NCBI GenBank assembly: GCA_963837165.1
Contig: CAWIMD010000003.1
Coordinates: 434,001-498,000, forward strand
Source: JAENWD01 sp963837165
GTDB taxonomy: Bacteria > Acidobacteriota > Vicinamibacteria > Vicinamibacterales > JAENWD01
DNA: 64,000 nt
Reading direction: 5' to 3'
Position numbers and translations under genes: made by a program
Shown here: piece after piece, positions 27,319 to 36,608 of the stretch
Position numbering within the stretch: position 1 is the stretch's first letter
How the letters are laid out: each line of letters begins with the position of its first letter
Notes under the pieces: model-generated
What the model was told of the DNA's origin: nothing
What the model saw: only the letters and a program-made list of their open reading frames with translations
The model's database searches: none

Positions 27319-28247
27319 CCCGCGAGACCCTGTCGGTCGTGATCCCGTGCTTCAACGCGGGGCCCTTCCTGGCGCCGTGCCTCGCGTCGGTGCTCGCCGA
27401 CCTGCAGCCCGGCGTCGAGGTGGTCCTGGTCGACGACGGCTCGAGCGACGGGTCGCGAGAACTGGCGGCGGAGATGCTCCGCGGCGTCGGGCAGGTCGTA
27501 TCGCAGCAACGGGAGGGCGCCGCCGCAGCCCGGAACCGCGGGCTGGCCGAGTCGAGCGGCGCGCTCGTGACCTGGCTGGACGCCGATGACCTGCTCGTCC
27601 CCGGGTCCCTTGCGTTCCGCATGGCACGGATGGGCGCCGAGCCCGCGCTCGAGATGCTCGTCGGGCAGTACGAGGTCTTTCGTGACCCCGACGAGCCCGG
27701 TGAGCGCTACCCGCTGCCGCCGTGCGGCGCGGACTACCTCCTCTCCGGCCTGCTCAGGCGTCGCAATCTGCCGCATCTGAACGCGATGACGTTCCGACGC
27801 CGCGCGCTCGCGACCGTCGGGCCCTTCGATGCGACGCTCGAGACGGCCGAGGACCTGGACTTCTGGGTCCGCGCGTGGACGCGGTTGCGCTGGGCGTTCA
27901 TCGAGCGCGTGCTGGCCCGTCAACGGCAAGGCACCTACCCCAGCGCCAGCCGCAGGCCTGGCCGCGTCCGCACCTACGGCAATCAGGCGGTGTTCCTGCG
28001 CAAGAACCGGGCGCTCATCAGGAGCCACTTCGGCGACGACCGGCCCTGGCAGTGGGCCTACGGACAGTGGGCCACCGACTACTCCCAGGTGCTGATGACC
28101 AGCGGGCGGCGCTGGCAGGCGGTCCGCTGGGCCGCTGAAGCCGCCGCGCGCACGCGCTCGCCGCGCGCGATGAAGCTGCTGGCCGAGTCGGCCTGGCCGG
28201 GCCTCTACGCGGTCGCGGCCGCGGTGCACAGGCGGGTGACGAGGTAA
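27315..28247 (+). CDS. Glycosyltransferase family 2
   Basis: 310 residues. LSVVIPCFNAGPFLAPCLAS and VVLVDDGSSDGSRELA form the nucleotide-sugar site; AAAARNRGLAESSGALVTWL with DADD gives the DxD motif near residue 95-98; ETAEDLDFWVRAW supplies the acidic catalytic-base region. An inverting GT-A enzyme working on the glycan handled by the adjacent exporter; sugar unknown. Start GTG 27315 overlaps the stop of the preceding transferase (GTGA), so translation is coupled. Confidence 0.9.
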   Translation: MTRETLSVVIPCFNAGPFLAPCLASVLADLQPGVEVVLVDDGSSDGSRELAAEMLRGVGQVVSQQREGAAAARNRGLAESSGALVTWLDADDLLVPGSLAFRMARMGAEPALEMLVGQYEVFRDPDEPGERYPLPPCGADYLLSGLLRRRNLPHLNAMTFRRRALATVGPFDATLETAEDLDFWVRAWTRLRWAFIERVLARQRQGTYPSASRRPGRVRTYGNQAVFLRKNRALIRSHFGDDRPWQWAYGQWATDYSQVLMTSGRRWQAVRWAAEAAARTRSPRAMKLLAESAWPGLYAVAAAVHRRVTR

Positions 28248-28248
28248 C

Positions 28249-29400
28249 GTGCGACGCCTCCTGATCACGGCCTGCTCGGCCGGCTCGGGCGGCGGCGAGG
28301 TCGCGCTGCTGCGGCACCTGGACCACTCGTCGCTCGATGCGGGCGCCGTCACCGTCGCGCTCCTCAACGACGGACCCCTCGTGGGAGAGATCGCCTCCAG
28401 GGGCATCCGGTGCGAGGTGCTCGGCCGGCCGCAACGTGGCGGCGAGTTTCCAGGCCCGAAGGAGACCTGGCTCATCGCCTGGCAGCTCGCCAGGCTGTCA
28501 CGCCTGGTCGGGGCGACGCGCACGCTGGCGTACACCGTCCCGGACCTTCGCGCCGTGCTGGCCGCCCGCCTGTTCAGGTGCCTCCTGCCCTTCTGGCGCA
28601 GCCAGGGGGAAGTGACGATCTTCGCGCGCAACGGGCCTGACGTTCGCGGCCGCCGGCTCGTCAGTTCCGCGATCCGCCACGGCGTTCGCGTCATTGCCTC
28701 CACGTGCTGGGACGCGGACGCGCTGGTGGCCTGGGGCCTGGCGCCCGCCGACGTGCGCAGCGTGGGCTATGGGGTGGACGACGGGTGGTTCGATCCGCCG
28801 GAGCGTGAGAAGGGGCTGGACGATCGCCCATTTCGCATCGCGTTCAGCGGCCGGCTCGTCAGGTGGAAGGGCCAGCACGTCCTGCTCGAGGCGCTGGCGC
28901 GGCTGGATCGGGCAGGCGACACGGACTGGGAAGCCTGGGTCATCGGCGGGGGCGAGGCTGGCTATCGCGCGTCTCTCGAAACGTTCGCGCGCGCCAGCGG
29001 CCTCTCGGACCGCGTGCGGTTCCTGGGACACGTGGCCAACCCGCGCGACATGGTGGCGCAGTGCGATGTGCTGGTGCACGCCTCGGAGCGTGAGCCGTTC
29101 GGGCTCGTGCTCGCCGAAGCCATGGCGCTCGGGGTGCCCGTCGTCGCGTCGGATACGGCCGGACCGCGGGAAATCATCCGGCCCGGCGAGACCGGCTGGC
29201 TCGTGGCGGTGGGAGATGCCGAGGGTCTCGCCCGCCGGCTGTCCACGCTGATGCGCAATCCAGCCAGCCTCGAAACCGTGGCAGCACGCGCTCACGCGGA
29301 CGTGGACCGACGATACCGCGCCCGCCGGTGCATTGCCGAGCTCGAGTCGCTGGTGTTCGACGATTCGCGCTGGGGCCCCCGCGCGAGGAGGGCCTCGTGA
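28249..29400 (+). CDS. Glycosyltransferase family 4
   Basis: 383-residue GT-B enzyme. The N-terminal domain opens LLITACSAGSGGGEVALLRH. The C-terminal GT1/4 domain contains RIAFSGRLVRWKGQHVLLEA, RVRFLGHVANPRDMVAQCDV and SEREPFGLVLAEAMALGVPV (the EX7E motif), then GPREIIRPGETGWLV. Last gene of the plus-strand ABC-exporter group; GTG start one base after the previous stop. It ends back to back (adjacent stops) with the minus-strand gene at 29401, with no hairpin between. Confidence 0.9.
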   Translation: MRRLLITACSAGSGGGEVALLRHLDHSSLDAGAVTVALLNDGPLVGEIASRGIRCEVLGRPQRGGEFPGPKETWLIAWQLARLSRLVGATRTLAYTVPDLRAVLAARLFRCLLPFWRSQGEVTIFARNGPDVRGRRLVSSAIRHGVRVIASTCWDADALVAWGLAPADVRSVGYGVDDGWFDPPEREKGLDDRPFRIAFSGRLVRWKGQHVLLEALARLDRAGDTDWEAWVIGGGEAGYRASLETFARASGLSDRVRFLGHVANPRDMVAQCDVLVHASEREPFGLVLAEAMALGVPVVASDTAGPREIIRPGETGWLVAVGDAEGLARRLSTLMRNPASLETVAARAHADVDRRYRARRCIAELESLVFDDSRWGPRARRAS

Positions 29401-30724
29401 TCAGGCGACGTGGAACACGTAGACCAGGTGCTGCGCCGCGGAGCCCGAGCCGACGGCAAACCGCACGGCCGCGTAGAGCAGGCTGGTCGAGGGATCGAAG
29501 GCGACACCGGTGATCATGTGGGCCGGCTCGTCATGCCAGCCAGCCATGGGGTAGGTGATGTTCTCGAAGTGCACGTCCCACGTGTGCGTCGGCTGGATCT
29601 CCCACTGCTTCTTCTTGCCCTGGGCGACCAGAGCCAGCGAGGCGGGGTCGTACACGTACCAGGCATGGGCCGCGTGCTCGGCATTGAGCGTGGCGTTCCC
29701 GTACCAGGTGCGGCCGCGGCCGAGCGTCGGCATGTAGAGAAGCCCGTGCTTGGACGGCAGGTCGATCCAGACGCCGCCCTGCCAGATCCAGTCGGTCCAG
29801 CTCCAGTAGCCGACGCCGTCCTTCGGGTTCCATCCATCGAACTGCGTGGTGTAGCCGGTGTCGCGGTGGCACCGATCGGGGCTCGTGTACGGCCGCGCGT
29901 GGAAGGGGTACCCCACCAGGTTCGTGAACTCGAACGAGGACTTGTCGCTGAGAGTCTGCGGATCCGGCGGGTTGAACGCGCAGAGCGCGGGGCCCATGCT
30001 GGCCGGACCGTTGTTCACGATGGACCAGTAGCCGCCGAAGCCGGCGCCGAGCCGTCGTCCCTTGCAGTACCTGGGTCGCGAACCACTGCGGGATTGCCAG
30101 CACGCCGCCCATGGTGGCCTTGACGCCGCGGTGCGTGAACCGCCACGGCCCGTGCGCCGCCTGCACGGATCCGGTCACGTCGTTCAGGGTCGCGAAGCCG
30201 ACCGGCGGATCGTCGGGACGCACCGCGTTGTAGAGGTCGCCGCTGGACCAGTAGAGCCGCTGGTCGGGCTCGTCCCAGTACAGCCCCATGAGCGTGCCCA
30301 CCTTCCGATGCTGCGTGACGTCGCCCCAGAGGTTCAGGAGAGAGGCTTCCGGGTAATTCCCGTCGGTTCCCGGCGCCGGGGCCAGGACCTCGTAGACGGC
30401 GCCGTCGACCGCCGACGAGAACACGCGCAGCTGACCGTTCACCTGGCGGACGGCGAGCCCGCGGCTCCACGCGGCGTCGTGGCCGCGGACCTCGCGCGGG
30501 AGCTTGAATGCGCCGAGATAGGTGAAATCGCCCTCTCCGAGGACGGCCTTCTGCCCGGGCCGGCCCGCGGAGCTCGGGGCATTGCCGTCCGGGTAGATCG
30601 GCCTCATGCGCGCCTGCCGGGCAAGGAGGCTCTTCGACAGGAGGCATGCGGGCGCGCCGGCAAGACCCGTGCGGGCGACGCCGCGCAGAAACGCGCGACG
30701 GCTTCTCCGATCGATTCGCTTCAT
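29401..30724 (-). CDS. Tat-signal secreted protein of unknown function, one frameshift (tail of EPS operon B)
   Basis: About 440 residues. The N-terminus MKRIDRRSRRAFLRGVARTG is a twin-arginine signal (RRAFLRG). The body has repeated FTYLGAFKLPR, GLAVRQVNGQLRVFS, LYWSSGDLYN and late YMPTLGRGRTWYGN, TWDVHFENITYP, suggesting a beta-propeller-like secreted protein, but I recognise no family. The frame breaks at 30059-30061 (a CCC run on the plus strand): QWFATQVLQG must shift one base to continue RRLGAGFGGYWSIVNNG. It overlaps the upstream ligase gene (ATGA), so it is the 3' end of operon B, and may process or bind the polymer outside the cytoplasm. Confidence 0.7.
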
Positions 30725-32043
30725 CGCGCCCTCGCCGGCATCTCGAGGCGAGGCTGCGACCACAGGCGTCTGGCGAAGTCGGCGGTCGCAGGCTCCAGCT
30801 CCCGTCCTGCCGGCACGTAGAGCACGTCCACCTCGGCCCCGAGCAGGAGCAGCAGCCACGGCAGCTCGAACACTTCGAGCGACAGGAAGAGCGCGCCGAT
30901 GCAGAAGACCGCCATCGCCGTCTCGACCCCGCGGGCGACGCCGGCCGCCCGCCGGTCCTCGAGTCTGGTGCCATTCCTGGCGAGCCGTCGCGTCCGACGC
31001 ACGCCCAGCCACGCCGAGGCGAGCAGCGCCAGGTACAGCGCGAGCGCCGGGAAGCCACCGTCGGCCAGGAGTTGCAGGTACTGGCTGTGAATGACCCGGC
31101 CGCGCTCGTCGGCGCCGTACTTCGCGGAGACGAGCGGAGAGTTGCGGATGCCCGCCCCGAGCACCGGGTGATGGAGCGCGATCTGCCAGGCGGCCTGCCA
31201 GCTCTCGAACCGGCTCTGGGCGCTGCGGTCCTCCTCGTACTGCTCGACCGAGAAGAAACGCGCGCGGATTTCCTGTCCGGCCAGCGTTGGCAGGATCGCG
31301 GCAACGACGACCGCGGCAACGATCATCTGCCACTTTCGCCGGCTCCGGACGATCATCAGCGGCGAGGCCAGCGCGAGCGAGACCATCGCGCCACGCGAGT
31401 AGGTCATGAGCACGGCATGCACGATCGGCGGGATCAGGCTCGCGAAGATCCATCGCCACCATCGCCGCTCCATGTCCCACACCGCCAGGCACAGGGGCAC
31501 GCCCATGGCCAGCATCAGGCCGGCGCCGTTGTTGTCGAGGCCCCCGTACCCATTGTGGAAGATGCCCAGATAGCCCTGGAACACGTACATGACGTTGATC
31601 TCGTAGGCGATGTACCCGAGTGCGAGCGCGGACATCATCATGAGGATCCGCAGCTCGTTCACCGACCTGATCGCGAGGGCTGCGACCATGAACATCGCGA
31701 AGATCTTGAGGTACTCGATCCACCACGGGAACGCGGTCGCCGGGCTGATCGCGGTGGCGCAGGTCACCGAGATCCATGCGGCGAACGCCAGCACGAGCAG
31801 ATGCGTCGGCGAGAACCAGCGGCCCGCCCGCCATCTGAACACCACGTGCACGAGCGTGCCGAGGATCGTCGCCACGGCCACGTACTCGGACCACGAGATG
31901 CCGGGCGGCAGCGCCCATTGCCACATGTATTGCGGCCTGAGGACGGCGAACAGGTAGTACACAATCACGCCCACGGCCGGTTCGAAGAGCGGGCCCACGA
32001 CACCGATCGCGGTCAGGGCCATCATGAAGAGCGTCTGCTTCAT
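30721..32043 (-). CDS. O-antigen-ligase-like protein, exosortase-A-system type (EPS operon B)
   Basis: 440 residues, about eleven membrane helices. Shares with the operon A protein the AVLRPQYMWQWALP segment (about 34-47), YGGLDNNGAGLML, and VLMTYSRGAMVSLAL, followed by a large periplasmic loop with ESWQAAWQIALHHPVLGAGI. Expected to ligate or polymerise lipid-linked glycan at the periplasmic side. ATGA overlaps with both neighbours: its ATG with the glycosyltransferase stop and its stop with the Tat-signal gene. Confidence 0.85.
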   Translation of the reverse strand: MKQTLFMMALTAIGVVGPLFEPAVGVIVYYLFAVLRPQYMWQWALPPGISWSEYVAVATILGTLVHVVFRWRAGRWFSPTHLLVLAFAAWISVTCATAISPATAFPWWIEYLKIFAMFMVAALAIRSVNELRILMMMSALALGYIAYEINVMYVFQGYLGIFHNGYGGLDNNGAGLMLAMGVPLCLAVWDMERRWWRWIFASLIPPIVHAVLMTYSRGAMVSLALASPLMIVRSRRKWQMIVAAVVVAAILPTLAGQEIRARFFSVEQYEEDRSAQSRFESWQAAWQIALHHPVLGAGIRNSPLVSAKYGADERGRVIHSQYLQLLADGGFPALALYLALLASAWLGVRRTRRLARNGTRLEDRRAAGVARGVETAMAVFCIGALFLSLEVFELPWLLLLLGAEVDVLYVPAGRELEPATADFARRLWSQPRLEMPARAR

Positions 32044-33233
32044 GCCGTCGCTCCCAGGGCCGACGGCACGCACGGCAGCGCCGAGAGGGCGCACCGCGCG
32101 GCGCTTTCCCAGGAATGCGCCGCGCGCACCCAGGCGCGCGCGGCCTGCCCGAGCGCGGCGCGCCGCGCAGGCTCGTTCCAGAGCGCGTCCAGCGCCGATA
32201 CCCAGCCGTCGACGTCGTCGCGCACTTCCAGCGGGTACTGGTGGCCGGGAGAGAGCCCCAGCGTCGCACGCGACGTGCACAGGACCGGGCGGCCGAGGCT
32301 GGCGGCCTCGAGCAGCTTGTTCTTGATGCCGGCCCCCGAGACCATCGGCACGATGGTCACCTGATGGCGGCAGATCTCGTCTCGGATGTCGGCGAGCCCC
32401 GGGCACAGCGTCACGCCAGGGCGCTCACAGAGGCGTACCACCTCGGCTTCGGGGCGGAAGCCAAGCACGGACAGGGTGGCCGCAGGACGGCGCCGCCGAA
32501 TCCCGGGCCACACCGACCCGACGAACCACTGCAGCGCCTGGACGTTGGGCCCGAAATCGAGCCGGCCCCAGAAGATCGCGCTGTCGGGATGCTCCGGCAG
32601 CGATCGCGGGGCAAAATACGCGGCGTCCACGCCGTTCGGCACGATAGCCACATCGTCGAATCCTGCCAGCCACCGCGCCCAGCGGCGATCCGGCTCGGAC
32701 ACGACCCACACCTGGTCGATGGTCCGGGTGAACGCCCGCTCGTAGGCGCCTTTGACGGCCGCCTGCCGCAGGTGGGCCCACGTGGAGGGCTCGCCCAGCG
32801 CGATTTGACTCAGGTGGTGGAGGACCCATTCGTCCGCCGCGTACCACACCCGGTCGGCCGCGGCAATCCCGGCCAGGTACAGCGGTGCGTCCAGCCCCGA
32901 CGCGACGACTGTCTCCGCCCCGATCGCATCGGCGGCAGCGGCGAGGGCCGATGCCGCCGCCGGGGCGATGCCCCAGTACGCGAAGAACCGCGACTGGAGC
33001 GCCGGCGGCTGGAACATTCGGCGCCGGCCGGCCTCGTCGAACGCCGACAGCGGCCGTGCCGAGGTCAACCCCAGCCCGGCAATCGACTCGGCCGACGGGG
33101 GCATCTTCGACACGAAGTGCACCTCGTGCCCCAGCGACGCGAGCGCCCGCATCATGCCGGCGGTGTGCACGTCGTGCCCGCTGGCCCGCGGCCATTCGAG
33201 CGCATGCTTGAAGAAGAGGAAGCGCCTGACCAC
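32040..33233 (-). CDS. Glycosyltransferase, GT4-like, sugar-transferase PEP-CTERM/EpsH type (EPS operon B)
   Basis: 397 residues. The N-terminal half has GHDVHTAGMMRALASLGHEV (donor/acceptor loop), the middle VWVVSEPDRRWARWLA and VAIVPNGVDAAYFAPR, and the C-terminal domain IFWGRLDFGPNVQALQWFV and VPMVSGAGIKNKLLEAASLG, matching GT4-type enzymes of EPS loci. Starts at a GTG one base after the stop of the truncated carbamoyltransferase gene. It occupies the same operon slot as the operon A transferase at 5135-6373 but is not a close relative of it. Confidence 0.85.
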   Translation of the reverse strand: MVRRFLFFKHALEWPRASGHDVHTAGMMRALASLGHEVHFVSKMPPSAESIAGLGLTSARPLSAFDEAGRRRMFQPPALQSRFFAYWGIAPAAASALAAAADAIGAETVVASGLDAPLYLAGIAAADRVWYAADEWVLHHLSQIALGEPSTWAHLRQAAVKGAYERAFTRTIDQVWVVSEPDRRWARWLAGFDDVAIVPNGVDAAYFAPRSLPEHPDSAIFWGRLDFGPNVQALQWFVGSVWPGIRRRRPAATLSVLGFRPEAEVVRLCERPGVTLCPGLADIRDEICRHQVTIVPMVSGAGIKNKLLEAASLGRPVLCTSRATLGLSPGHQYPLEVRDDVDGWVSALDALWNEPARRAALGQAARAWVRAAHSWESAARCALSALPCVPSALGATA

Positions 33234-33234
33234 G

Positions 33235-33759
33235 TTACGCCCTCCCGCCGGCGGTCTGCGGCATACGCATGAGCCAGTAGTCCTTCATGAGCAGGAAGCG
33301 CCCGATGACGATGGCATCGATGGCACTCGAGAAGAACGCCTGCACCGCCGTGCGCGGCCCATCGACGGGCACGGACCGATCGCGCAGGAACTCGGCACCG
33401 ACGAGCGCGTCGCCGCCCGTCGCCCGATGCCACGCGAGCAGCAGGTCGTCCAGCTCGCCCCCACGCTCGCCGTGGCGCACGAGGGGCAGCGGGCAGTCCA
33501 GGGCGCGTCCCATCAGGAAGCCGTTGATGTTGTCGCGGACGAACCTGGCACGCGGATCGGCGAGCACCAGCCGGTCCCCGGCGCCGTCGTCGGGCTCGCC
33601 GGGCTGGCACCACGCCACCGTCTTGGCCGACTCGAGCAGGCCGCAGACGCGCACCAGCAGGCGATCCCAGGCGGGCTCGTAGACGTAGTCGAGCCGGCAG
33701 TTGTCGAGCACCCGCTTCACGCGCTCGTCGGCTCCGACGGCAGTCGGGCTGGTGGTCAT
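33235..33759 (-). CDS. Stand-alone carbamoyltransferase C-terminal-domain-like protein, catalytic motif lost
   Basis: 174 residues that align only with the C-terminal domain of NodU/CmcH carbamoyltransferases: VKRVLDNCRLDYVYEPA corresponds to TLDNCKLSYDFVY in the operon A enzyme, and the end AIDAIVIGRFLLMKDYW to GLDTAIIGDFVLQK. Where true enzymes have GPRALGNRSIL it reads GAGDRLVLADPRARFV, so the signature is gone. The frame is fully open, and its ATG overlaps the stop of the complete carbamoyltransferase (ATGA), arguing that it is an expressed partner, not debris. A regulatory or structural subunit of the neighbouring enzyme is my inference. Confidence 0.75.
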   Translation of the reverse strand: MTTSPTAVGADERVKRVLDNCRLDYVYEPAWDRLLVRVCGLLESAKTVAWCQPGEPDDGAGDRLVLADPRARFVRDNINGFLMGRALDCPLPLVRHGERGGELDDLLLAWHRATGGDALVGAEFLRDRSVPVDGPRTAVQAFFSSAIDAIVIGRFLLMKDYWLMRMPQTAGGRA

Positions 33760-35585
33760 CGGCGCATCGAGGGATGGGCGACGAGGCAGTTGCCGATCGC
33801 GAGGTAGTCCAGGTTGCCCTGCAGGAACGCACGGATGGCATCGTCGGGCGTGCAGACGATTGGCTCCTCGTGCATGTTGAAGCTCGTGTTGATGACGGAG
33901 GGAATGCCTGTCAGCCGGTGATACTCCGTCAGCAGCTCGTGCAGCGGCGGGTTCGATTCGCGCGTGACGAGCTGGGGCCGCGCCGTGCCGTCCACGTGGA
34001 CGGCGGCCGGCGAGGTCTCCTTCATCCACGGCGTGCAGTCGAACGTCACCGTCATGAACTGCGCGGCGTAGTCGGCGCCGTTGACGTTCCGGTAGCACTC
34101 GTGACGGTATTCGTGCAGCGTGACGGGCGCGAACGGCATGAACTCGGTGCGGCCCAGCCGCTGGTTGAGCCACTGGTTCACGCTCGGCTCCTTCGCATGA
34201 TAGAGAATCGAGCGGTTGCCGAGGGCCCGCGGCCCGTATTCCATCCGGCCGTTGAAGCGCGCCACGACCCTGCCCGCCGCGAGCAGGCCGGCAATGCGCG
34301 GCGCGATCGGCTCGTAGTGATCGAAAGGCAGCTGCGCGCGGCGCAGCGCGTCCACCGAGGTGCGTTCGTCGAAGGCGGGCCCGAGGAACACGTCGTGGAG
34401 CGGCACGACCTCCGGCGGGCAGCCGTTCTGCGCGAGGTAGGCGGCGCCCGTGCCGCAGCCGCCGTCGCCCATGTTCGGGTGGATGAAGATCCGCTCGACG
34501 CCCTCGATTTCGTGCAGGCGCTGGTTCAGCTTCACGTTGGCCACGACGCCGCCCGACAGGACGAGGTTGCCGATGCCGGTGTGGCGAACGTAGTGCGACA
34601 CGTAGGCCACCGCCACCTGCTCGAGCACCCGCTGGTACGCGGCCGCCACGTCGACCTTCGGGAACTCCGAGGCCAGCATGCGCGCGAAGTACACGTTGTT
34701 GCTCTCGACGATCTGGAACGAGCCCGGCTCCTGGTGGAAGCGGGAGAGGAGCACGTCCGAGAGCACCTCGGGGTCGCCGTAGGCCGCGAGGCCGACAATC
34801 TTGCCCTCGTGCCGACTCGGCTTGAATCCCAGCCCCGATGTCACGCTCTCGTAGAACGTGCCGAGCGAATGCGGGAACTCGACGCCATGCAGCCGTTCGA
34901 TGCGACCGTCGCGGCCGATGGCCACCGATCCGGCCAGCCCGCTGCCGTAGCCGTCGAGCGTCACGATCAGCGCCGGATCCATCCCGCTCGTGAAATACGC
35001 GTTGCCGGCGTGGCTCTCGTGGTGATCGAACCGCCGCAGGCGCCCGAGCAGGCCCAGCTCCGACAGCGCCTCTTCGAGCTCGAGATGCCACCTGCGGTGG
35101 AACTTCGACGCGTCACGCCCCCATTGGCCCGACAGCCGCTTGGCGACGTTGCGGGAGACCACGCCTTCGCTGGCGAGCACGCGGTAGGCCAGCGTCTTGG
35201 CGAATCCCTTCTCCATCCGCTCGTTCGGGTTCGCGAGGCCAGGCACCTCGGCGTCCCTGACCGGCACGCGCGCCGCGGCCTTCCGGAGCTGTTCCCGCGT
35301 CGCCGCGCTCTCGGCGCCATCGAGGAACTGCCGCTCGTTCGCCAGGCTCCGCTCGAACAGCCGCGTCTCGTCCTCCCAGCCGAGGAACGGGTAGGCGACC
35401 GCCGCGATCTCGTCGGCGTCCCACCCCGTTCTGGCGAGGCCGTCCTCGACGGCGTGCCAGGGGAATCCGCTCTGGAGCTTCACGCGCGTGAACCGCTCCT
35501 CGGCCGCCGCGTAGATGAGGCGGCCGTCCTCCGCAAACGTCACCGTCGCGTCCTTGTCGAGCGGGGAGATGCCCAGCACCTTCAT
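33756..35585 (-). CDS. Carbamoyltransferase (NodU/CmcH family), EPS operon B
   Basis: 609 residues, full length. N-terminal Kae1-like domain starts MKVLGISPLDKDATVTF; DHHESHAGNAYF carries the metal-binding histidines; LIVTLDGYGSGLAGSVAIGR and FKPSRHEGKIVGLAAYGDP follow; the C-terminal domain has GRMEYGPRALGNRSILY and VINTSFNMHEEPIVCTPDDA. It carbamoylates sugar hydroxyls using carbamoyl phosphate and ATP. It abuts the deacetylase-like gene with no gap (TGA directly followed by ATG) and is coupled to the truncated homologue downstream. Unlike the other two carbamoyltransferase genes in the window it is unbroken. Confidence 0.93.
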   Translation of the reverse strand: MKVLGISPLDKDATVTFAEDGRLIYAAAEERFTRVKLQSGFPWHAVEDGLARTGWDADEIAAVAYPFLGWEDETRLFERSLANERQFLDGAESAATREQLRKAAARVPVRDAEVPGLANPNERMEKGFAKTLAYRVLASEGVVSRNVAKRLSGQWGRDASKFHRRWHLELEEALSELGLLGRLRRFDHHESHAGNAYFTSGMDPALIVTLDGYGSGLAGSVAIGRDGRIERLHGVEFPHSLGTFYESVTSGLGFKPSRHEGKIVGLAAYGDPEVLSDVLLSRFHQEPGSFQIVESNNVYFARMLASEFPKVDVAAAYQRVLEQVAVAYVSHYVRHTGIGNLVLSGGVVANVKLNQRLHEIEGVERIFIHPNMGDGGCGTGAAYLAQNGCPPEVVPLHDVFLGPAFDERTSVDALRRAQLPFDHYEPIAPRIAGLLAAGRVVARFNGRMEYGPRALGNRSILYHAKEPSVNQWLNQRLGRTEFMPFAPVTLHEYRHECYRNVNGADYAAQFMTVTFDCTPWMKETSPAAVHVDGTARPQLVTRESNPPLHELLTEYHRLTGIPSVINTSFNMHEEPIVCTPDDAIRAFLQGNLDYLAIGNCLVAHPSMRR

Positions 35586-36602
35586 TCAGTTCACCTCGCC
35601 GGCGAGCAGGCTGGCGCGGAACGCCTGCGGCGTGCAGGTCGTTCCCCCCAGTTCGCCGAAGAAGAAGTCACAGTACCGATCGATCGTCGCGAGGAACCGC
35701 TCCGCATCGGCCGCCGTCCGTACGTAGGGCGTGTGGCCCGGCGCGACCGAGGGGCTGTGGAACGTGAGCGTGAACGTCCGCAGACCTCGCACCAGCAGGG
35801 CGCGCGTGAGACGCTTCATCTCCTCGATCGTGTTGCCCTCGGGCGACAGCCTGATCCGGTTCACCAGGCGCATCCGCGCCAGCGCCCCGACGGCCCTGAG
35901 GCGCGACCACGGCGCAGAGGACGCCCGGCGGTGCAGCGCCGCGCCAAGCCATTCGCCGGCCGCGCCGACGTAACCGACGGTGCAGGGGATCTCGAGAATG
36001 CGGCCGCGCGCCATCCAGCGTGGCCGCGCGTCGAACCGTGAGAAGTCCGGTCCGGCGCTGCCGCTGAAATCCATGTGCGGAAGAACGCTGACGTCGACCG
36101 TGATCCCCAGTCGCACGAGCGCCTCCAGCGTGCGCGGCGCGAGCGCGTAGCGGCCGGCCTTGTACACGGTGGCGGCCACGCCAAAGGCGCGCGCGACCGC
36201 CTCCACGAGCATGCCGAGCTTCGCCGATTCCAGATCCGCCGGGAGGTTCGACGCGTAACTGTGCCGCGCCGTGACCGGCTCGAGAAAGGGCGGCGTGACC
36301 CAGGGATGCAAGTGGGCGCCAATCGTGGCGCGGCCGTCCACGAGCGCCTCCTTGAGCGGGTCGACACCGGCCGGCTGTCGCGCCACCGGGTACGACACGA
36401 CGTAGGTCGGCACGACACCGAACCGGTCGAACACCCGCTGCGCGCGGCGGATCTCCCCCATCGCCTTCACCGACGTGTTCGCCCGCGAGAACGGCGCGTG
36501 CCAGTCGAACTCCTCCTCGGTGTCCACGACGGCGAACAGCGTCGGCGCCGCGTCGTCGAGTCTCACCGGGTATGCCCGCACGGCGGGATCGTCTGGATGC
36601 AT
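35586..36602 (-). CDS. Polysaccharide-deacetylase-like protein (WalW-type), EPS operon B
   Basis: 338 residues with an atypical NodB-like fold. The opening LFAVVDTEEEFDW places the catalytic acid in DTEEE, a His pair is in IGAHLHPWVTPPF, and later FHSPSVAPGHTPYVR gives a third conserved patch. It resembles WalW-type deacetylase-like proteins of EPS loci, and its activity is unproved. It occupies, with the carbamoyltransferase, the position that the asparagine-synthase-like gene has in operon A. Starts at ATG 36602, 6 bases after the FemAB stop. Confidence 0.78.
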   Translation of the reverse strand: MHPDDPAVRAYPVRLDDAAPTLFAVVDTEEEFDWHAPFSRANTSVKAMGEIRRAQRVFDRFGVVPTYVVSYPVARQPAGVDPLKEALVDGRATIGAHLHPWVTPPFLEPVTARHSYASNLPADLESAKLGMLVEAVARAFGVAATVYKAGRYALAPRTLEALVRLGITVDVSVLPHMDFSGSAGPDFSRFDARPRWMARGRILEIPCTVGYVGAAGEWLGAALHRRASSAPWSRLRAVGALARMRLVNRIRLSPEGNTIEEMKRLTRALLVRGLRTFTLTFHSPSVAPGHTPYVRTAADAERFLATIDRYCDFFFGELGGTTCTPQAFRASLLAGEVN

Positions 36603-36608
36603 GTGCGC

